A stretch of DNA of 64,000 nt, taken from assembly GCF_002752635.1 (NCBI RefSeq), contig NZ_AYTW01000017.1:62001-126000 (forward strand), written 5' to 3'. The stretch is from Mesotoga sp. Brook.08.105.5.1 (GTDB taxonomy: Bacteria > Thermotogota > Thermotogae > Petrotogales > Kosmotogaceae). The position numbers were made by a program, and so were the translations under genes. This document shows, in pieces, positions 18,192 through 27,083 of this stretch. The notes beneath the pieces are model-generated. The model did no database searches, had not been told where the DNA came from, and was given only the letters and a program-made list of their open reading frames with translations. Each line of letters starts with the position of its first letter. The first letter of the stretch is position 1.

Positions 18192-19580
18192 ATGGAAATA
18201 CTACTCACGAACACGATGTCACGAAGAAAGGAAGTCTTCAAGCCGTTAAGGGAAGGCGAGGTGGGCATATATACTTGTGGACTCACTGTTTATAACTTCG
18301 CTCACATTGGTAACCTGAGGGCGTACGTCTTTGCCGACACCCTCAAAAGGATGTTTCTTTTCAACGGGTACAAGGTCAATCATGTCATGAATATTACTGA
18401 TGTGGGCCACTTGACCGGAGACGAGGATGAAGGCGAGGACAAGATGGAAGCCGGTGCAAGACGCGAGGGGAAAACCGTCTGGGAGATAGTGGACTTCTAT
18501 ACCGAGGCTTTCTTCGACGATCTGAAGAGATTGCGCATCATCTTCCCAACTGTCACATGTAGGGCAACCAGGCACATAGACGACATGATTGACATGATAC
18601 GCAAGATAGAATCTAACGGATACACATATGTCGCTGGTGGAAACGTATATTTCGACACTTCGAAACTGCCGGACTATGGAAAGCTGGCAAGGCTTAAGCT
18701 TGACGAGGACAATACGCGTTCTAGAGTGGAAAGCGATCCCTATAAAAGAAACCCCTTTGATTTCGTCCTGTGGTTTACTCGATACAAGTACGATAGCCAT
18801 GCAATGCAGTGGGACTCTCCGTGGGGCAGAGGTTTTCCGGGATGGCATATCGAGTGTTCTGCGATGTCTTCGAAGTACCTCGGTGAAAGATTCGACATCC
18901 ATACGGGCGGCATAGACCATATTCCAATTCATCACACAAACGAGATTGCCCAGAGCGAGGCCGCTTTCGGTCATGAATGGGTTAATTACTGGCTCCATTC
19001 TGAATTCCTCGTCATCGGCGAGGGGGAGAAGATGTCCAAATCCTTGGGCAACTTCATTACTTTGCAGACGCTGATCGACAAGGGTTACGATCCTGCAGAG
19101 TATCGATACTACCTTCTGGGAGCTCACTATAAGAAGCAGCTGGCTTTCACACTCGAGGCTCTCGATGGAGCGAAAAGCGCCATGAAGAGGCTTACAACTA
19201 AGATAGGAGAATTGAAGGGATCAGAAGCACCTGTTAGTAAACTCAATTCAGTGCTTCTGAATGAATTTCATGAAGCAATAAACGACGATCTGAATACACC
19301 CAGGGCACTCGCTGTTTTGTGGAAGGTAGTAGACAGCGAGGATCTCCGTCCTGGCGAAAAGCTCTCATTGATCAACGAATTCGACAGAGTTCTTGGACTA
19401 GGTCTTTCCGAAATCGAAACTGAGGTAATTCCCGAAGAAGTAGAAGAGCTTGCAAACCAGAGAGATCAGGCTCGAAGGGGCAAGGACTGGAAGAAAGCAG
19501 ATGAACTGAGGAAACTGATTTCTGAAAAGGGATATGAAGTTCTAGACGAAAGAGACGGATACAAAATAAGAAAGAAGTGA
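18192..19580 (+). CDS. cysS: Cysteinyl-tRNA synthetase
   Basis: This class I enzyme charges tRNA-Cys. The 462-residue sequence contains the HIGH-like motif FAHIGN, the zinc-site motifs CGLTVY and GWHIECSAM, HTGGIDHIPIHHTNEIAQ, and the KMSKS loop EKMSKSLGN. The start was set at ATG 18192, since homologues begin with a short leader before NTMSRRKEVF; AAGGAGG lies 11 bases upstream. It follows purA by 31 bases and is probably in the same transcript. Confidence 0.95.
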   Translation: MEILLTNTMSRRKEVFKPLREGEVGIYTCGLTVYNFAHIGNLRAYVFADTLKRMFLFNGYKVNHVMNITDVGHLTGDEDEGEDKMEAGARREGKTVWEIVDFYTEAFFDDLKRLRIIFPTVTCRATRHIDDMIDMIRKIESNGYTYVAGGNVYFDTSKLPDYGKLARLKLDEDNTRSRVESDPYKRNPFDFVLWFTRYKYDSHAMQWDSPWGRGFPGWHIECSAMSSKYLGERFDIHTGGIDHIPIHHTNEIAQSEAAFGHEWVNYWLHSEFLVIGEGEKMSKSLGNFITLQTLIDKGYDPAEYRYYLLGAHYKKQLAFTLEALDGAKSAMKRLTTKIGELKGSEAPVSKLNSVLLNEFHEAINDDLNTPRALAVLWKVVDSEDLRPGEKLSLINEFDRVLGLGLSEIETEVIPEEVEELANQRDQARRGKDWKKADELRKLISEKGYEVLDERDGYKIRKK

Positions 19581-19971
19581 ATCGCAGCGAATACCGGTAG
19601 ATGAAGAGTTTTCCGTGAATTCAACGCTTCTCGATGTCACGTTTGCAGTAGGATCTTGGCCTAAGATCTGTCTTCAAGCAGAGTTTTTTGACTTGTGAAG
19701 AAGATTTTTATTACAGGTTCGGTTTTCTTCATGGTTTTCGCTTCAAACAACGATCTGTCCATCCGTACCATATCGTACGATATCAATACTTCAGTTTATG
19801 AACTCAGAACCAATAGGTAAATGACAAAGGACTTCTGTTCATTGCCTTTCTGAAGACTTGGTCCGCCATTATTGCGGGTATTTAACTGATAATTTATATC
19901 GGCTTAACTGAGAAGAATCTCCATGCTGTTAGAATATTTGTGAAAGATATAACAAATTAGGAGGTATTTGT
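19581..19971. other. Intergenic stretch without a recognisable gene
   Basis: No frame with protein-like character or RNA gene is visible in these 391 bases. They include a perfect 14-base palindrome ATATCGTACGATAT at 19770-19783, which could be a protein-binding site. The last 60 bases must hold the promoter and ribosome site (AGGAGGT) of the OsmC gene. Confidence 0.4.
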
Positions 19972-20415
19972 ATGCCAGATGCGAATTTCAGAGTGAGAGC
20001 AGTTTCGGAAAGTCCGACGCGAGTTGCCGTAAAGGCAAGGAATTTTACTATGATAGTTGATGAGCCACCAAATCTCGGTGGTGACGATAAGGGTGCCAAT
20101 CCTGTCGAGTATGTTTTGGCCGCATTGGCCGGCTGTTTGAATGTAGTCGGACATCTTGTAGCAAATGAGATGGGCTTTCAAATAGACAAGCTGGAGATCG
20201 ATGTTTATGGCCCGCTGAACCCGGCCAGATTGTTTGGCAAATCGTATGAAGACAGAGCGGGTTACAAGGAGATAACCGCAGAGATGAAGTTTGATACCGA
20301 CGCAGATGAAGAGACGCTAAAGAAATGGGTCGAGGCTGTGGAGGACCGTTGCCCAGTCACTGACAACCTGGGAAATTCTACACCGGTAAGGGTGGTTGCA
20401 AAAGAGCTTACATAG
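19972..20415 (+). CDS. OsmC-family peroxiredoxin-like protein
   Basis: The 147-residue protein fits the OsmC/YhfA family: NPVEYVLAALAGCLNVVGHLVANEMG carries the first conserved cysteine (near residue 59, shown here over two motif parts) and AVEDRCPVTDN the second (near 126). Such proteins reduce organic hydroperoxides through these cysteines. AGGAGGTATTTGT precedes the ATG. It is a single gene closed by a long hairpin. Which hydroperoxide it uses is unknown. Confidence 0.88.
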   Translation: MPDANFRVRAVSESPTRVAVKARNFTMIVDEPPNLGGDDKGANPVEYVLAALAGCLNVVGHLVANEMGFQIDKLEIDVYGPLNPARLFGKSYEDRAGYKEITAEMKFDTDADEETLKKWVEAVEDRCPVTDNLGNSTPVRVVAKELT

Positions 20416-20424
20416 GTCTGATAA

Positions 20425-20460
20425 ATCTGAAAGGGCTCCTTCAGAGGAGCCCTTTCAGAT
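20425..20460. terminator. Perfect hairpin between convergent genes
   Basis: Two 16-base arms (20425-20440 and 20445-20460) pair perfectly around a four-base loop. The hairpin sits between the stop codons of the OsmC gene and the convergent subtilase gene, so it likely ends both transcripts, although no long T run follows. Confidence 0.75.
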
Positions 20461-20461
20461 T

Positions 20462-22105
20462 CTAATAACCGGACGATTCGTTGACCGGAAAGAACTGGAC
20501 CGGAGTCTCGAGCTCATTATGCCCGCTGCTGAAAAAAGATAGAGTCACGGCGTTCTCAATTTCCGGGTGCCAGGTTGTAGTTGCACTGGAGCCAGAGAAG
20601 CCGTAATAGCCCAGGAGGTCGCCTTTGTCGATCTCTTTGTTTCCATTGAAATCTCTCCAGACCCTTATTTTGATGTAATTTTCCGTGAGTCCGCTTACGT
20701 AAAATGAACCGTCTGCCTCAACTTCGGCTTCCTTCAGAACCTCACCCGAAGTGGAGAGGATTTGGACCAAGAGAGGTCTCCGCTCTTCGTCGAAATTTAG
20801 AGCATCGCATGCCTGAATAAGGCCGTATCCATAGTACTGATCCCATCCCGGATCTCCCAGATCAAGGGCCGTTTCCCGAAGGATCTTCCTGATGATCTCT
20901 TCGCCAGAAGAATCTCTGCCTGCGTAACCTTGTGCCATCAAGAGAGCCGCAAGCCCCGTTACATGTGGCGCCGCCATCGAAGTGCCAGACATAGCGGAAT
21001 AAGTGTTTCCCTCGCCAAACGAGTATCCCGTGCTCAATATCTGTGAGGATGACGAACCTCCCGGAGCGACAAAGTCAAGATGTTCTCCGTAGTTCGAATA
21101 GCTTGCCCTTTGCATCGTATTGTCGACTGCGCCTACTGATAGTACTTCTTCGTAGGAAGCCGGATAATATGGCCTTGAGGAATAGTAATTGCCTGAGGCA
21201 GCTATCATCAAGACTTCATTTTCCGATGCGTATTGGATGGCTGCTGCAACAACCGGAGAGTCCGGTCCTGCAAGGCTCATGTTTATAATCTTTGCTCCGT
21301 GATCAACCGCGAAGATGATGCTTCTAGCGAGTATGTCATCAGTGGTTTTTCCTTCTTCGAAAATTTTGATTGGCATAATTGTGCGGTGCTCTCCCCATGT
21401 AATCCCCGAAACCCCGAGAGAATTGTTTGTTCTTGCAGCAATCGTACCTGTAACATGGGTTCCATGGGATTTAACGGGATCGTAATCTGTAGGGTCATCA
21501 TCACCGTTTATTAGATCGTATCCCGGAAGAAAGACACCTTCTAAATCCGGATGATCCAGCCTAGCGCCCGAGTCAATAACAGCTACAACAACCGTTGACG
21601 ATCCCCTTGCAATTGTCCAGGCTTGAGGCATCTGAATCATCGGGTAGTTCCACTGATAGGGATACAACGGATCGTTGGGGACACTCTCCTCGGATTGAAG
21701 AGTGAAAATCTTTTCCGGCTCGATTGATTTAACTCCTTCAATGCCATACAACGAAGATGGATCGTTTGTTTTCACAACTGCATAGCCAAGAGACCCATCT
21801 CTTGAATAGAACTCATCAAGAATCTCTAGTCCAGAAACGCCTGAGATTATTCCTGAATTAAACCCTCTATCAAATAGGACAACAAATTGATTACTCAGGA
21901 AACCCTGCTCAATGTCTTTAGCGGAAAACGTGGGAGAATATGCCGCAGTTCTTTGAAAATTATCGATAACTGGAGTTTCTGGAAAGTAAGGAATGACCTG
22001 ACCTGAAAGAGAGTAATAAACCTCGGGTTTGATGCATCCCGTTAGCGAAAAACAAAGAACAATAAAAAGCGTAATCAAGAGCGCGAAAAATTTCCTAAGC
22101 AGCAT
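20462..22105 (-). CDS. Subtilisin-like serine protease, lipoprotein
   Basis: The 547-residue precursor starts with a lipoprotein signal: basic MLLRKF, a hydrophobic core and the lipobox LTGC, so it should be anchored outside the inner membrane. An inhibitor-like propeptide region (to about residue 155) is followed by the S8 catalytic domain with Asp in VAVIDSGARLDHPDL, His in SHGTHVTG and Ser in GTSMAAPHVTG. The C-terminal 110 residues include a calcium-loop-like DFNGNKEIDKGD. The ATG 22105 was chosen because GGAGGTTCAG precedes it; the frame is open further to 22171. It would degrade external proteins and so feed the peptide-uptake and amino-acid fermentation genes in this window. Confidence 0.92.
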   Translation of the reverse strand: MLLRKFFALLITLFIVLCFSLTGCIKPEVYYSLSGQVIPYFPETPVIDNFQRTAAYSPTFSAKDIEQGFLSNQFVVLFDRGFNSGIISGVSGLEILDEFYSRDGSLGYAVVKTNDPSSLYGIEGVKSIEPEKIFTLQSEESVPNDPLYPYQWNYPMIQMPQAWTIARGSSTVVVAVIDSGARLDHPDLEGVFLPGYDLINGDDDPTDYDPVKSHGTHVTGTIAARTNNSLGVSGITWGEHRTIMPIKIFEEGKTTDDILARSIIFAVDHGAKIINMSLAGPDSPVVAAAIQYASENEVLMIAASGNYYSSRPYYPASYEEVLSVGAVDNTMQRASYSNYGEHLDFVAPGGSSSSQILSTGYSFGEGNTYSAMSGTSMAAPHVTGLAALLMAQGYAGRDSSGEEIIRKILRETALDLGDPGWDQYYGYGLIQACDALNFDEERRPLLVQILSTSGEVLKEAEVEADGSFYVSGLTENYIKIRVWRDFNGNKEIDKGDLLGYYGFSGSSATTTWHPEIENAVTLSFFSSGHNELETPVQFFPVNESSGY

Positions 22106-22210
22106 CTGAACCTCCGGATCTAGATAGAAAGATTGTACCATCATCTCTGAAGCATTGTATTCATTTGACAAATCGATTTAGATAACAACCACGAATGGAA
22201 ACACGCAAAC

Positions 22211-22240
22211 AAAAAAAAGCGGCCGCTAGGCCGCTTTTTG
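22211..22240 (-). terminator. Bidirectional hairpin terminator downstream of mscL
   Basis: GCGGCC and GGCCGC arms around a four-base loop are flanked by eight A residues on the left and TTTTT on the right, so the structure has a T run when read on either strand. It lies 13 bases past the mscL stop and ends that minus-strand transcript. Confidence 0.85.
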
Positions 22241-22252
22241 CTAATTATTATC

Positions 22253-22714
22253 TCAAGTTTTCTTTCCAAGTTCAGATGTACAGTTAGGACACCTCACTGC
22301 ATCGATAGGAATCGATGTGTGACAGAAAGGACAGGTCTTGGTTGTTGGTGCAGCCGGAGCCTCTTCTTTCTTCAGTCTGTCCCGCATTTTGTTGATTGCT
22401 CTTATAATCAAGAAGATAACAAAAGCGAGAATAATGAAATTAATAATCGCGTTGATGAAAAGACCGATGTTTATAGTTGCTGCACCGGCCGCTTTTGCCT
22501 CTGCGAGTGTTGCATAAGATTCCCCTGATATGTTTATGAATAGGTTGCTTAAATCAATGCCGCCTGTGAATAGACCGAGAATTGGCATCAGTATGTCGTC
22601 TACAAGAGATCTCACAATTACTTGAAACGCACCACCGATTATGATACCAACAGCAAGATCAATGACGCTGCCGCGACTGATAAACTTCTTGAACTCTTTC
22701 CACACACCACTCAC
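22253..22714 (-). CDS. mscL: Large-conductance mechanosensitive channel with a zinc-ribbon tail
   Basis: This emergency release channel opens under membrane tension during osmotic downshock. The first transmembrane helix with the hallmark GSVIDLAVGIIIGGAF and the second helix (residues about 82-107) are present, as is the RLKKEE cytoplasmic segment. After a short Ala/Pro linker the protein ends with CPFCHTSIPIDAVRCPNCTSELG, a four-cysteine zinc-ribbon pattern not part of the classic channel. The total of 153 residues is longer than the usual about 130-140. GTG 22714 is the likely start, but a GTG three codons later is equally possible, with GGGGGTGA just upstream. Confidence 0.93.
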   Translation of the reverse strand: MSGVWKEFKKFISRGSVIDLAVGIIIGGAFQVIVRSLVDDILMPILGLFTGGIDLSNLFINISGESYATLAEAKAAGAATINIGLFINAIINFIILAFVIFLIIRAINKMRDRLKKEEAPAAPTTKTCPFCHTSIPIDAVRCPNCTSELGKKT

Positions 22715-22882
22715 CCCCTCTACTGTGAAGTTATGGAAACATTATAATCTGGTTTAATTCCAAAAGCAAAGTCCAAAACACTCTTAATAAGCGGTTCGTT
22801 TTGATCTACTCACCAACACCATTATTAAAATTAGACTCTGCATTGCTTTCGATTGAGCTTCAGAGATCTCCAAAACATCATC

Positions 22883-24565
22883 TCAATAAGCGACAGCCTG
22901 CCCGTCTCTTCTGGGATCGGCTCCTCCAAATAGTATTCCAATATCTCTGTTGAACAAGACGGCATGAACCCCACCGAAGTAGGGATCATAGTCGTTTCTT
23001 ACAGTTATGTCATGCCCCATTTCGATTAGCCTATTGTAAGCGTTAATTGATATCCTTCCTTCTATGGACATCGGGCCAGTCTGTGTCCTAAATACTCTGG
23101 GTGCGAGAATTGCTTGCTGTACAGTCATTCCGTGGTCAATGATGTTGCTTATCGTTTGAGCCACAGTAGTGATAATCCGTGTACCTCCTGGCGCGCCGAT
23201 AGCCATATATGGTTCACCTTCAGGATCAATAACCAGAGTAGGACTCATGCTACTGAGAGGTCGTTTGCCAGGTTCGACTGAGTTTGCTGAGCCGGGGGTT
23301 TTTACGAAGTCGTCCATGTGATTATTGAGAATAATTCCTGTTGTCGGTACAACAACGCCGGAACCAAAGAAGTAATTTATGGATTTTGTAATAGCAACCA
23401 TGTTTCCTTCTCTGTCCATAACAGAAAGATGAGTAGTGCTTCCGCTTTCGAACTTCCAGGGGTCACCGGGCTCGACGGATTCAAGTGGAATGCGCTTATC
23501 GATTTTCTCAGCAAGGATCCTAGCATAATCTTTCGAAGTTAGTCCCTCGAGAGGAACATTTACAAAGTCAGTATCTGCCATGTATTTTGATCTATCTGCA
23601 AAAATCAGTTTCATTGCCTCCGACCAGATGTGGATCGTCTCGGCTGTGTTGTCTCCCATCGATCCGACATCGAAATTTTCCATAATATTTAGGAGTTCAA
23701 TCACATGAGTTCCTCCAGAGCTGGCAGGTGGAACTGACAGAATAGTGTAACCTCGATACGTGCCAACAACTGGTTTGCGAACCTTCACTTCATAATTTGC
23801 AAGATCATCCATTGTCATTACTCCGCCGCGTTTCTGAACTTCGGCCACAATCTTCTCGGCAATTTCCCCAGAATATATCGCATCTTTCCCGTTCTCTACG
23901 ATAGATCTTAGCGTATCGGCCAAGTCCTTTAGTACAATAGTCTCACCCACTTCATAAGGAATACCTCCATACTTCAAATAGAGGTCTACGCCATTTTCCA
24001 TCATCATTATCTTCTCGTAGTTATCGCTAATAATTGAAAAAAGGTTAACTGTTACGGGGATTCCCTTCTCGGCCCAGTCTATGGCCGGCTGAATTACTTC
24101 TTCTCGAGAGAGCGTTCCGTAGTTTTCAAGAGCGTACAACAGGCCAGCGACTTCACCTGGAACCCCGACGGCCTTTCCTCCGATGACGCTCTCATAGTTT
24201 ACTGGGCGATTATTCTCGTCAAGATTGAAAAAAGTGGGGCTTGTAGCGTTCGGTGCAGTTTCTCTGAAATCAATAACTACTGCTTCGTCCATATCGGCCA
24301 GCTTAATTATCATGAATCCTCCGCCGCCAATTCCAGAAGCATTAGGTTCCAGAACTCCTATCGCAAATGCCGTAGCTATCGCAGCGTCTACCGCATTCCC
24401 TCCCATCTCGAGAATTCTAACGCCTACTTCTGAGGCTTCGGGTTTTGCGGCCGCAACAACTCCATTTCTTCCCTCTGCATCCCTTCCATAAAGGTTAAGA
24501 GGGTTCGATGCCAGGACGGTCCCAGCGATTAGTATTGATACAAGAAGAAACATGGTTTTTCTCAT
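22883..24565 (-). CDS. ggt: Gamma-glutamyltransferase
   Basis: This exported N-terminal-nucleophile hydrolase cleaves or transfers gamma-glutamyl groups, for example from glutathione. The 560-residue precursor has a signal peptide (MRKTMFLLVSILIAGTVLA). The autocleavage threonine is in GSTTHLSVMD, and family motifs include GGNAVDAAIA, GIGGGGFM, NNHMDDF and PLSSMSPTLV. The start was moved to ATG 24565 because GGAGGAGAG precedes it. It stands alone between mscL and the divergent nadE. Confidence 0.93.
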   Translation of the reverse strand: MRKTMFLLVSILIAGTVLASNPLNLYGRDAEGRNGVVAAAKPEASEVGVRILEMGGNAVDAAIATAFAIGVLEPNASGIGGGGFMIIKLADMDEAVVIDFRETAPNATSPTFFNLDENNRPVNYESVIGGKAVGVPGEVAGLLYALENYGTLSREEVIQPAIDWAEKGIPVTVNLFSIISDNYEKIMMMENGVDLYLKYGGIPYEVGETIVLKDLADTLRSIVENGKDAIYSGEIAEKIVAEVQKRGGVMTMDDLANYEVKVRKPVVGTYRGYTILSVPPASSGGTHVIELLNIMENFDVGSMGDNTAETIHIWSEAMKLIFADRSKYMADTDFVNVPLEGLTSKDYARILAEKIDKRIPLESVEPGDPWKFESGSTTHLSVMDREGNMVAITKSINYFFGSGVVVPTTGIILNNHMDDFVKTPGSANSVEPGKRPLSSMSPTLVIDPEGEPYMAIGAPGGTRIITTVAQTISNIIDHGMTVQQAILAPRVFRTQTGPMSIEGRISINAYNRLIEMGHDITVRNDYDPYFGGVHAVLFNRDIGILFGGADPRRDGQAVAY

Positions 24566-24707
24566 TTTTCTCTCCTCCTTAAACATGAGATTACCTTAAC
24601 GTATAAGTCTAGCATTTCTGGCAACTGAAATTTCTTCGATGTCAGACTTTCCAATGGGTTCTTTGTGTTGAACATTCAGTTTTCAAGAACGGAGGATTAG
24701 TCTAGTA

Positions 24708-24713
24708 TAATCT
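24708..24713 (+). promoter_or_regulatory. Probable -10 box of nadE
   Basis: A perfect TATAAT lies only 13 bases before the nadE ATG (24727). Transcription would start about seven bases later, leaving a leader of under ten bases. A good -35 box is not seen (TTCAAG at 18 bases spacing is weak). GGTGATC just before the start could pair with the 16S 3' end only if it is transcribed. Confidence 0.45.
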
Positions 24714-24726
24714 TATTGGTGATCGT

Positions 24727-25566
24727 ATGCGAGAAATTGTCGATTTTATAAGAACGACTGTTTTGAAGTGGGGCTATCGAGGGGCTGTGATAGGAATAAG
24801 CGGAGGAATAGACTCCGCGGTGGTAGGTAAGCTAGCCGTAGATGCCCTAGGTAATAGAAACGTATTTGGCCTTCTAATGCCCGAACGCGACTCTTCGAAG
24901 GATACCCTGGAGGATTCGAAGCTCGTAGCGCACTTCCTGGGAATAGACTTCAAAATCAAGAACATAAGTTCGATTCTCCGTGCTGTTGGTTGCTATAGAC
25001 TTCAACCGCCGGCCCTTTTAATACCTCAGTCGGTTAAGGAAAGGTATGTAAGGGATAAGTGGCAGCAGCTTTCTTCAGACCCTTTCCTTGACGACCTGGC
25101 CGACAGGGGCAGTGAAGAATTCAAAAGGGGACTGGCTTTCTATAGAGCTAAGCACAGAGTCAGGATGGTTTCGTTGTATTTGGAAGCTGAGAAAAGGGGT
25201 TACGCTGTACTTGGCACGACAAACAAGACCGAATGGCTTTGCGGACTTTATGTGAAGTGGGGAGATGATTCAAGCGACATTGAGCCAATCAAGCATCTGT
25301 TCAAAACTGAGGTCATTAGCCTTGCTAGAGAATTGGGAATTCCGGAGAGGATCATAGAGAAGCCGCCGAGTCCTGACCTTATTCCTGGTGTTACCGATGA
25401 GACTGCTTTTGGGATGTCTTTTACTGAGCTTGATGAGGCACTCATAAAGATAGAAGCCGGAGAAAAACTAAACCCTCACGACAAGAAGGCCGTGAGGATC
25501 ATGGAAATAGTGAAAGCGGCCGAACACAGACAGTTCAGAAATCTGTCTGTTTTTCAGCAGAAGTGA
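24727..25566 (+). CDS. nadE: NH3-dependent NAD+ synthetase
   Basis: This enzyme amidates deamido-NAD with ammonia and ATP in the last step of NAD synthesis. The 279-residue protein has the N-type ATP pyrophosphatase loop SGGIDSA (residues 25-31), GTTNKTEWLCG and the WGDDSSDIEPIKHLFKTEV segment. It has no glutamine amidohydrolase domain, so ammonia is the donor. Its 3' end overlaps the convergent hypothetical gene by 32 bases. The leader is unusually short, see the -10 box. Confidence 0.93.
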   Translation: MREIVDFIRTTVLKWGYRGAVIGISGGIDSAVVGKLAVDALGNRNVFGLLMPERDSSKDTLEDSKLVAHFLGIDFKIKNISSILRAVGCYRLQPPALLIPQSVKERYVRDKWQQLSSDPFLDDLADRGSEEFKRGLAFYRAKHRVRMVSLYLEAEKRGYAVLGTTNKTEWLCGLYVKWGDDSSDIEPIKHLFKTEVISLARELGIPERIIEKPPSPDLIPGVTDETAFGMSFTELDEALIKIEAGEKLNPHDKKAVRIMEIVKAAEHRQFRNLSVFQQK

Positions 25567-26629
25567 AGGTCTCTAGACCGTTACTCCACGAAATACTTAT
25601 CAGATTAATCGCCACTCTTTCCAGCTGATGATCAGCAAATTCCGGAAAGTCGGTGAAATCATGCTTTTTTGCTTCCCCGGGTCCTACGCTTAGGCCCTCT
25701 AGCTCCTTCTCAGCAACGTAAAGCTCCTTGCCCATAGGATCAAGCAGTCTGAAAGATATATGGACTCCCTTAACCGTCCCAAGGTCTGAATTATTTTTTA
25801 TCCTCAGAACAACTCCCTTCTTCTTGCTGAAGGTTCCGACCTTCTCTATGCTTGATTGAACCACGACTTCACGATGGAGAGAGTCGGTAGTCTTTCGATC
25901 CCCGGCCAGGTACAGGTCTGCAGATTCTGGAATGCTTTCTTCCAGATCCAGAGAGGATACTGGTATTTCCTCACCGAGCGGTTCAGGCAGCGATTCATTC
26001 TTAGTTTCAAAACTCTCTAGAGATTTGTACAGCTGATAAAGATCCCACAAGTTGTCGTTGAAGACTCTGTGCTTTTTCAATTCATTAACAATAATCTCCG
26101 TACTGAATGAATCTAAACTAACCTTTGAGTTCTCCTTGCGGATCTTTGCGCCGTCTTGTCCGAAGAAAACTCCAGAAAGAACAAACCATTCGTCAGGTAG
26201 CGGAAAGACGAATCTTCCCAAATGCTCTTCCTTTGAAGAAAACTCTATTGTGTTAACAATAATTGGAACCACATAATCTGTATCTCTCTTTGCGGGAATC
26301 ATCGATGCCTCGTTGTCCGATACGACTCTAATAGTCTTGCCTAAAGTTCTCGATTCGAATGCCCAGAGCGATACCGAGTCTTCGTAAAGTTTGTCGCCAA
26401 CGACTTTGATTCCATGTAGTTTAACTGAACTTAAGTCCAGCTTGCTCTTGGTTAGAGAGAATCTCGAAGCTTCCATTTTCACTTCGATAACGGCCATTAA
26501 TCGGTCTCTGTATTTGGCAAAGACTGGATCGGAAGGAAATGTAAAAGTTATTCCGTCATGCTTTGATTCTTCAATAAACACTGAGCCTGAAGCACTTATA
26601 AGAAAAGCCGAGTACTCAATAGTCTTCAT
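25535..26629 (-). CDS. Hypothetical protein, 364 residues
   Basis: I do not recognise a family. The sequence is soluble, without signal peptide or membrane segment, and rich in short beta-strand-like stretches. The C-terminal 100 residues (VGTFSKKKGVVLRIKNNSDL, then VKGVHISFRLLDPMGKEL) look like an immunoglobulin-like domain of the kind that describes relations between flexible and rigid groups. A low-complexity acidic linker lies around residues 225-260. The ATG 26629 follows GGGGGAAACAAC; the frame upstream is open to 26719 but lacks a better site. Convergent overlap with nadE means the two transcripts can pair at their ends. Confidence 0.7.
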   Translation of the reverse strand: MKTIEYSAFLISASGSVFIEESKHDGITFTFPSDPVFAKYRDRLMAVIEVKMEASRFSLTKSKLDLSSVKLHGIKVVGDKLYEDSVSLWAFESRTLGKTIRVVSDNEASMIPAKRDTDYVVPIIVNTIEFSSKEEHLGRFVFPLPDEWFVLSGVFFGQDGAKIRKENSKVSLDSFSTEIIVNELKKHRVFNDNLWDLYQLYKSLESFETKNESLPEPLGEEIPVSSLDLEESIPESADLYLAGDRKTTDSLHREVVVQSSIEKVGTFSKKKGVVLRIKNNSDLGTVKGVHISFRLLDPMGKELYVAEKELEGLSVGPGEAKKHDFTDFPEFADHQLERVAINLISISWSNGLETFTSAEKQTDF

Positions 26630-27083
26630 GTTGTTTCCCCCTTTCTCTTTGTTATCTCCGATAACAGCATTATACCTCATACGGTTGTTGTGGTTTAAGC
26701 AAAGTCGACTGGCGGGCAAGTTTTAAGTTCCTTTAACAAGTAGGATAACATAATGATTTTGAATCCCCATCATCGAAAGATTCAGTTTTACGAAAAGAAT
26801 GCCAGGGTGTAACTAGCTCTTTGGCCCACGCTCCTCTTGCTTTATTCACTTCTGATTTGTGACTACATGAGATCTCGGTCAACGGTACAGATATAGTGCT
26901 CCCGAATAAAAATGTTTCAGGTTCTTTGCTCCCAACAAAGGTTGTGGGTATTGTGGAAAACAGGTGCAGGTGCATGCAAGTTTCTATGAGAATGTTAGAG
27001 ACACCTATATGAAGAAGAGGGGGAGGATCCCCCCTCTTTGATTACTCTTAATGCAAAGTCCTGACTGAAGCGCGAAACCTCTT
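26630..27083. other. Intergenic region, possible gene remnant
   Basis: No intact gene was found in these 454 bases. A plus-strand frame at about 26863-27010 reads ISVNGTDIVLPNKNVSGSLL and further plausible residues but has no start or ribosome site, so it may be a decayed fragment. The minus-strand frame at 26733-26975 has no supporting signal. A GC hairpin lies at 27015-27038. Confidence 0.3.
27015..27038 (-). terminator. Hairpin downstream of the metalloprotease gene
   Basis: Arms of nine bases (AAGAGGGGG at 27015-27023 and CCCCCTCTT at 27030-27038) flank a six-base loop. The T run is poor, so termination is plausible but not certain. Confidence 0.5.

Noticed and set aside
18246-19127. Minus-strand frame of 293 codons inside cysS
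   Set aside because: It is an antisense shadow; cysS has all its motifs in the plus frame.
19770-19783. 14-base palindrome as a definite operator
   Set aside because: Only one copy and far from the next start; kept as a remark on the intergenic region only.
26733-26975. Minus-strand frame of 80 codons
   Set aside because: No ribosome site and no recognisable motif; a competing plus-strand remnant looks equally plausible.
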